A stretch of 64,000 nt of DNA from positions 5,667,694-5,731,693 of the forward strand of contig OY282378.1 of NCBI GenBank assembly GCA_958295835.1, in the 5' to 3' direction. A program made the position numbers and the translations under genes. This DNA is from an uncultured Gammaproteobacteria bacterium (lineage in GTDB: Bacteria; Pseudomonadota; Gammaproteobacteria; HK1). Shown piece by piece: positions 59,274 through 64,000 of the stretch (position 1 is the stretch's first letter; each line of letters begins with the position of its first letter). Below the pieces are notes generated by a model. The model was not told the DNA's origin. It searched no databases and was given only the letters and a program-made list of their open reading frames with translations.

Positions 59274-60275
59274 ATGCGCACGCATCCGTTGTCTCGTTTT
59301 GCATCGATCGCCGCCGCCGTGGTGATGCTCTCGGCGCAGGCCGCAACGGCGTCCGACCACCGCGTCCGGGTCGGCGTCCTCAAGTTCGGGACCGTGAACT
59401 GGGAGCTCGACGTGATCGCGGCTCACAAGTTCTCCGAACGGGAAGGGATCGATCTCCAGGTCGTCGAGCTCGGCTCGAAGCGGGCGACCTCGGTGGCGTT
59501 GCAGGGCGGCGCCGCCGACGTCATCGTCACCGACTGGATCTGGGTCTCCCGGCAGCGATCGGAGGGCAGGGACTACGCATTCGTTCCCTACTCGCTCGCG
59601 GTCGGCGGCCTGATGGTGCGGCCCGACGCCCGCCTTGCCGAGCTCGCAGACCTGCGCGGCCGGAAGGTGGGGGTCGCGGGCGGTCCGGTGGACAAGAGCT
59701 GGCTGCTGCTCCAGGCCTACGCGAAGCGGGAGGGGATGGACCTCTCGGAGTCGGTCGAGCCGACCTTCGGCGCCCCGCCGCTGCTCAACGAGCTCATCAA
59801 GCGCGGCGATCTGCCGGCGGTGCTCAACTTCTGGCACTACAACGCACGGCTGAAGGCGCTGGGGATGCAGGAGTTCATTACCGTCGGCGAGATCCTGCCC
59901 GCGCTCGGCGTCGAGCGGCCGATCCCGCTGCTCGGCTGGGTTTTCGATCGCGCCTGGGCGGGCGAGCACCGCGAGGCGCTCCACGGATTCCTGCGCGCTT
60001 CCTACGCGGCCAAGCACCTGCTGCTCGAATCCGATGAGGAGTGGGTGAGGCTCGAGCCCAGGATGAAGGTGTCGGATCAGGCGACTGCGACGGCGTTGCG
60101 CGACGCCTGGCGGGCCGGAGTTCCGCGCGGCTTCGACGCCGCGGATCGAGAGGCCGCGGCCCGGACCTTCGCGATCCTCGCCCGCGAGGGGGGCGCGGAG
60201 CTCGTCGGCTCGAGCGACGCCCTCGCACCGGGAACGTTCTGGACCGATTTCGACCCCGCGCGGTGGCAGCGGTAG
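59274..60275 (+). CDS. ABC transporter solute-binding protein, NitT/TauT-type
   Basis: The 333-residue product has a signal peptide (FASIAAAVVMLSAQAATAS) and a NMT1/TauA-like domain: VRVGVLKFGTVNWELDVIAA, GIDLQVVELGSKRATSVALQ, GGAADVIVTDWIWVSRQRSE and LRGRKVGVAGGPVDKSWLLL. Such proteins bind small anions, sulfonates or pyrimidines; this one lies near quinoprotein genes and could serve a cofactor- or alcohol-linked uptake, but the ligand is open. The stop region overlaps an unused copy of the permease start (see repeat at 60257). Confidence 0.85.
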   Translation: MRTHPLSRFASIAAAVVMLSAQAATASDHRVRVGVLKFGTVNWELDVIAAHKFSEREGIDLQVVELGSKRATSVALQGGAADVIVTDWIWVSRQRSEGRDYAFVPYSLAVGGLMVRPDARLAELADLRGRKVGVAGGPVDKSWLLLQAYAKREGMDLSESVEPTFGAPPLLNELIKRGDLPAVLNFWHYNARLKALGMQEFITVGEILPALGVERPIPLLGWVFDRAWAGEHREALHGFLRASYAAKHLLLESDEEWVRLEPRMKVSDQATATALRDAWRAGVPRGFDAADREAAARTFAILAREGGAELVGSSDALAPGTFWTDFDPARWQR

Positions 60276-60376
60276 CAACGAAGCGTCTTCCGCATCCGCT
60301 CCGGCCGGGCGTGTCTCCGACCACGATCATGGCCATCCACGCGCGATGGCGGTAGCGACGAAACGCCTTCCGCCCT
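60257..60376. repeat. Duplicated junction between binding-protein and permease genes
   Basis: About 36 bp at 60257-60292, over the binding-protein stop, recur at 60340-60372 (period 83; one 3-bp gap). The first copy reads VAAVATKRLPHP in the permease frame, the second is the real permease start MAVATKRLPPW. An overlapping start appears to have been duplicated and the older one lost. Confidence 0.75.
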
Positions 60377-61104
60377 GGCTGCGCAGCCTGTCGCTCCTCG
60401 GCTTCGTGGCGGTCTGGCAGGCCGCCGCCTGGTTCGCGGCGAGCGACCTGCTCCCGACCCCGACGGCGGTGCTGGAGAGCCTGTGGGGCCATGCCGGGAG
60501 CGGCGATCTCGGCTACCACCTCCGGGTGACCCTTGCCCGGGTCGCGGTCAGCTTCGCGATCGCGATGGCGGTGGGCACCGCCATCGGCATCGTCATGGGC
60601 CGCTCGCACCGCCTCGACGCGGCGCTCGACGGCGTCCTCGTCCTCGGGCTCAACATCCCGGCCCTGGTCACCATCATCCTGTGCTACGTCTGGTTCGGGC
60701 TCACCGAGGTCGCGGCGGTGCTCGCGGTGGCGGTGAACAAGATCCCGACGGTGGTGGTCACCGTGCGCGAGGGGGCGAAGGCGGTGGACCGCGGCCTGCT
60801 GGAGGTCGCGAAGGTGCACGGGGTCGGGCGGCTCGCCACCCTGTTCAAGGTCTATCTGCCGCAGCTCTACCCTTACCTGATGGCGGCGGCGCGATCCGGG
60901 CTCGCGCTCATCTGGAAGATCGTCCTGGTCGTGGAGCTGCTCGGGCGCAGCAGCGGCGTGGGCTTCCAGCTCGGCACCTACTTCCAGTTCTTCGACATCG
61001 AGAGCATCCTCGCCTACACCCTTTCCTTCGCGGCGGTCATCCTGCTGGTGGAGGCGGCGGGGCTGCGGCCGCTGGAGCGGAGGCTGACCCGCTGGCGGGG
61101 CTGA
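60346..61104 (+). CDS. ABC transporter permease, SsuC/TauC-type
   Basis: The 252-residue product has six helices and the family motifs: LPTPTAVLESLWGHAGSGDL, RVAVSFAIAMAVGTAIGIVM, NIPALVTIILCYVWFGLTEV, GAKAVDRGLLEVAKVHGVGR and LYPYLMAAARSGLALIWKIV. It partners the binding protein at 59274. The ATP-binding subunit, normally the third gene, is not encoded here; what follows is a duplicated gene tail and then an unrelated ATPase operon, so it was lost, or the ATPase is encoded elsewhere. Confidence 0.9.
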   Translation: MAVATKRLPPWLRSLSLLGFVAVWQAAAWFAASDLLPTPTAVLESLWGHAGSGDLGYHLRVTLARVAVSFAIAMAVGTAIGIVMGRSHRLDAALDGVLVLGLNIPALVTIILCYVWFGLTEVAAVLAVAVNKIPTVVVTVREGAKAVDRGLLEVAKVHGVGRLATLFKVYLPQLYPYLMAAARSGLALIWKIVLVVELLGRSSGVGFQLGTYFQFFDIESILAYTLSFAAVILLVEAAGLRPLERRLTRWRG

Positions 61105-61142
61105 GGCCGCCGGAACGGAGGCTGACCCGTCGGCAGGGTTGA
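61069..61142. repeat. Duplicated tail of the permease gene
   Basis: The last 36 bp of the permease gene (61069-61104, PLERRLTRWRG and stop) recur at 61107-61142 with six mismatches, again including a stop codon (period 38). Confidence 0.8.
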
Positions 61143-61275
61143 GCGCGGACTGACGACGGAGAGGCCGCTGAACCTGCCGTTCAGGGCGCGGGCAGCCCGT
61201 CGAAACATATCTCGGGAGCGATTGACAACGCCTTTATTTCCCAACAATATCGTTTGCAACGAATTCGTTGGGAAC

Positions 61276-62604
61276 ATGGCGATGGCACTCAGAAAGGCCG
61301 GGGGCAACTGGGTCGAGGGAGATCGCTTCTTCGATCGTGAGACCGAGCTCGAAGCGCTCACCGAGCGGGTCCACGACGGAACCCATACCCTGCTGACCGC
61401 GCAGCGGCGGATGGGGAAGACGAGCCTGGTGCGGGAGCTGCTGCGCCGGCTGAAGGTCGAGGGGCGTTTCGAGACGATCTTCGTCGACCTGGAGGGCGCC
61501 TCCACTCCGGCGGACGCCATCGCCGAGATCGGATTCCAGTCGAGATCGGCACAAGGCGCCTGGGGCCAGCTCAAGTCCCTGTTCGCCAACGTCCTTCCGG
61601 CGGAGGTCGAGGTCAAGGTCGGCGGCCGGGTCCCTCAACTGGCCGACGCGGATCTGCGGGTGAAGCTTCGCGCCGGGGTCGACGCCGGCAACTGGCAGCA
61701 CAAGGGCGATGAGGTCTTCACGGCTCTGGCGGGGAACGGGCGGCCGGTGGCGCTCGCGATCGACGAGCTGCCGATCCTCGTCAACCGGCTGCTCAAGGGG
61801 GACGACTACCGCGAGGGGCGCGACTACGGGATTACGCCGGAGCGCAGGCGGACGGCGGACGAGTTCCTGAGCTGGCTTCGCAAGAACGGCCAGATGCATC
61901 GGGGCCGGGTCAGCATGATCCTCTCCGGCAGCGTGAGCCTCGAACCCATCCTGCAACAGGCCGGACTCAGCGCCCACGCCAACATCTTCTCCCCCTTCGA
62001 TCTGAAGCCCTGGGACAGGGAGACCGCGATGGCCTGCCTCGGCGCCCTGGGGGAGACCTACCGCCTCGATCTCTCCGAAGCCGTTCTCCGGGACATGTGC
62101 CGGCGGCTGCGGTGCCAGATTCCCCACCACGTACAACGCTTCTTCGACACCCTTCACGAAGACCTGCGCCGGGCCGGCCGGCACAGCGCCTCGCTCGAAG
62201 ACGTGGAGCGCGTGTACGACAACGAGATGCTGGGGGTCCGGGGACAGATGGATCTGGTGCACTACGAGGGCCGGCTGAGGATGGTCCTGGGGGACGAGGG
62301 GTATCGGACCGCCCTCGAGATGTTGACTGAGGCCGCGGTCAACGGCGGCCGGCTGCGCGACGATGCCATCGGCCGGCATCGCGAGTCCCTTGCTGTCGAG
62401 GCCGGAGCCGGGGCCGACCCGCTCCCGATCGAGGACGTGCTCCACGTGCTGGAGCATGACGGGTATCTGGCGAGGCAGGGCGACGGCTACCGCTTCGTCT
62501 CCGGTCTGCTCGAAGACTGGTGGCGGGTCCGATACGGCCGCTCCGGCGCTTCGTCCGCATCGTTCGGCGCCGGACCCGACCGGAGCACCCGGCGATGGCC
62601 GTGA
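61276..62604 (+). CDS. AAA/STAND-like ATPase, first of a pair
   Basis: The 442-residue product (ATG 61276; a TTG at 61222 would add 18 residues) has a P-loop ATPase domain: VEGDRFFDRETELEALTERV, THTLLTAQRRMGKTSLVREL (Walker A), VALAIDELPILVNRLL (Walker B with DE), VSMILSGSVSLEPILQQAGL (sensor), and a helical C-terminus with LEDWWRVRY at the end. It fits archaeal-type or MNS-like ATPases of the STAND class, often linked to defence or mobile elements. Its stop overlaps the next ATPase start by 10 nt, so the two are coupled. Function not known. Confidence 0.8.
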   Translation: MAMALRKAGGNWVEGDRFFDRETELEALTERVHDGTHTLLTAQRRMGKTSLVRELLRRLKVEGRFETIFVDLEGASTPADAIAEIGFQSRSAQGAWGQLKSLFANVLPAEVEVKVGGRVPQLADADLRVKLRAGVDAGNWQHKGDEVFTALAGNGRPVALAIDELPILVNRLLKGDDYREGRDYGITPERRRTADEFLSWLRKNGQMHRGRVSMILSGSVSLEPILQQAGLSAHANIFSPFDLKPWDRETAMACLGALGETYRLDLSEAVLRDMCRRLRCQIPHHVQRFFDTLHEDLRRAGRHSASLEDVERVYDNEMLGVRGQMDLVHYEGRLRMVLGDEGYRTALEMLTEAAVNGGRLRDDAIGRHRESLAVEAGAGADPLPIEDVLHVLEHDGYLARQGDGYRFVSGLLEDWWRVRYGRSGASSASFGAGPDRSTRRWP

Positions 62605-64000
62605 CCGCTCCTCCCCCCCGGAAGTACAACCCGGGGTTCCTCACCGACGACGAGCTGGTGGCGTCGTTCTGCGTGCGGACGAGCGAGTTCGAATCGATCG
62701 TCGAGATGCTGCGCGAGTGCATCGGCAGCTCGAACCCGCACCAGATCGTGATCGGCCCGCGCGGCAGCGGGAAGACGAGCCTGCTCCTGCGGGTCGCGGC
62801 CGAGGTGCGCCGGGATGCCGGGCTGTCGTCCGCCTTCTTCCCCGTCGTCTTCGCGGAGGAGAGCTACGAAGTCGCCACCGCCGGGGAGTTCTGGCTGGAA
62901 TGCCTGTCCCGTCTCGCCGACCAGGCGCCGCAGCGGGAGGGCGGCCCCGACCTGCGCCTGACCGTCGAGGATCTGTGCGCCCTCCGCGACGACCGGACGC
63001 TAGCCGAGCGTTGCCTCGGCGCTCTGTTGGACTTCTCGGACCGGGAGGGCAGGCGGCTGGTGCTGATGGTCGAGAACCTGAACATGATGTTCAGGGACAT
63101 GGCGGACTCCAGGGAGGCGGGATGGCGGCTGCGGAAGACCCTCCAGACCGAAGCGAGGATCGTCCTGCTCGCGAGCGCGACCAGCCGTTTCGACGAGATC
63201 GACCGCCCGGACCATGCCTTGTACGACCTGTTCCGGACACTCACCTTGCGCCCTCTCGACACGAAGGAATGCGCCGTTCTGTGGGAGACGGTGTCCGGCC
63301 AGCGCCACCCTCCCGAGACGATCCGGTCGTTGGAAATCCTCACCGGCGGCAGCCCGCGCCTGCTCGCGATCGTGGCCCGATTCGGCGGAGGGCTGTCCTT
63401 CCGCGAGCTCATGGCCGACCTGCTCGATCTGGTCGATGACCACACGGAGTACTTCAAGAGCCATCTCGAATCGCTCCCGGCCCAGGAGCGGCGGGTCTAT
63501 CTCGCGCTCGCCGACCTGTGGAAGCCGGCGTTCACGAAGGAGATCGCGGACCGGGCGCGGCTCGAACCGAGCAAGTGCAGCGCCCAGCTCACCCGCCTCG
63601 TCGAACGCGGCGCCGTCCAGGTCGCGGGAGGCACGGTCCGGCGCAAGCAGTACTACCTGAGCGAGCGCCTGTACAACATCTACTACCTGCTGCGCCGCAA
63701 CCGCGGACCGAACCGCCTGATCGAAGCCCTCATCCGCTTCATGGCGGCGTACTACTCGCCGCCCGAGCTGAAGGACATCGGCGCCCAGATCGCCCGCGAA
63801 GCACAGGGGTTCGATCCAGAGATGCGATCGCTGCACCAGTCCGCATTCGCGCAACTGATGGAACTGCCGGCACTGGCGGGGTATCGCGAAGAGTTGCTCG
63901 CGACGGCTCCCGCGGATTTCGCAGAAGCTCCCTATCGGATCTCGACACCCTCGGATGAGGCGGGAACGGAGACGATGGGGGTCGGACAGGATCATCGTTC
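62595..64000 (+). CDS. AAA/STAND-like ATPase, second of a pair (3' end beyond window)
   Basis: The frame opens at ATG 62595 (MAVTAPPPRKYNPGFLTDDE) and is open for 468 codons to the window edge. It has QIVIGPRGSGKTSLLLRVAA (Walker A), RRLVLMVENLNMMFRDMADS where the Walker B acidic pair is replaced by EN, ARIVLLASATSRFDEIDRPD and a winged-helix-like region (KEIADRARLEPSKCSAQLTR). The unusual Walker B suggests a regulator or a partner with little ATPase activity. Both ATPases differ greatly in sequence, so the pair is not a recent duplication. Confidence 0.78.
   Translation, partial: MAVTAPPPRKYNPGFLTDDELVASFCVRTSEFESIVEMLRECIGSSNPHQIVIGPRGSGKTSLLLRVAAEVRRDAGLSSAFFPVVFAEESYEVATAGEFWLECLSRLADQAPQREGGPDLRLTVEDLCALRDDRTLAERCLGALLDFSDREGRRLVLMVENLNMMFRDMADSREAGWRLRKTLQTEARIVLLASATSRFDEIDRPDHALYDLFRTLTLRPLDTKECAVLWETVSGQRHPPETIRSLEILTGGSPRLLAIVARFGGGLSFRELMADLLDLVDDHTEYFKSHLESLPAQERRVYLALADLWKPAFTKEIADRARLEPSKCSAQLTRLVERGAVQVAGGTVRRKQYYLSERLYNIYYLLRRNRGPNRLIEALIRFMAAYYSPPELKDIGAQIAREAQGFDPEMRSLHQSAFAQLMELPALAGYREELLATAPADFAEAPYRISTPSDEAGTETMGVGQDHR

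Noticed and set aside
1..64000. tRNA and rRNA genes
   Set aside because: No T-loop GGTTCGA-type pattern with a matching acceptor stem and no rRNA signature was found on reading.

Overview
The window is about 64 kb of very GC-rich, gene-dense DNA from a proteobacterium. GTG starts, ATGA-type start/stop overlaps, Shine-Dalgarno sites, Tat and lipoprotein signals, an ExbB/TolQ-type channel and multiheme c-type cytochromes point to a Gram-negative cell with an aerobic, methylated-amine-using metabolism. A gammaproteobacterium is the best guess, but no rRNA or marker gene is present to prove it. Many frameshifted genes, gene fragments, short junction duplications and IS remnants suggest a genome under relaxed selection, possibly a symbiont or a population-derived assembly.

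Layout. (1) 1-431: start of a 2-keto-4-pentenoate hydratase-family gene. (2) 659-8095: a tightly coupled eight-gene operon made of two exported proteins, PEGA and PEGA-FGE-sulfatase proteins, a one-helix peptide, an ExbB/TolQ/MotA-like channel and two membrane-anchored von Willebrand A proteins. I know no named system with this composition and regard it as the best candidate for an undescribed system. An M48 lipoprotein protease is convergent to it. (3) 9299-24900: an accessory region. A decayed Toprim + AAA ATPase cassette occurs twice (9299-11232 and 22612-23240) and brackets about 11 kb of surface-glycan genes (FkbM methyltransferase, two large GT-C-type membrane proteins, a methyltransferase and a sulfatase-like enzyme), an IS4-family element, IS3 fragments and CRISPR-like repeats. 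A truncated RecQ-like helicase follows. (4) 24911-27914: an 11-heme cytochrome c, a methyltransferase-like protein and RidA.

(5) 28066-42736: a carnitine/betaine region. It holds an aldehyde dehydrogenase, a CoA ligase, an acyl-CoA dehydrogenase, a PotABCD-like ABC transporter, the dehydrocarnitine-cleaving enzyme, a CdhR-type regulator, carnitine dehydrogenase, a CaiD-like hydratase and an LLM flavoenzyme. (6) 42809-47616: a complete nickel-pincer nucleotide locus (larA opposite larC-larE-larB). (7) 47698-49831: small and broken genes, including a zeta-toxin-like kinase with an in-frame stop. (8) 50103-60000: a dimethylglycine/sarcosine dehydrogenase-like enzyme, glutathione-dependent formaldehyde oxidation (adhC, fghA), pqqC, a soluble quinoprotein-type dehydrogenase and a cytochrome c. 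(9) 59274-61104: an ABC solute-binding protein and permease without an ATPase. (10) 61276-64000: an operon of two AAA/STAND-like ATPases, the second running off the window.

The metabolic parts fit together. Carnitine is imported, oxidised and cleaved to betaine and acetoacetate. Betaine is demethylated through dimethylglycine, and the formaldehyde released can be removed by the glutathione pathway encoded nearby. The link between modules is inferred from gene content.
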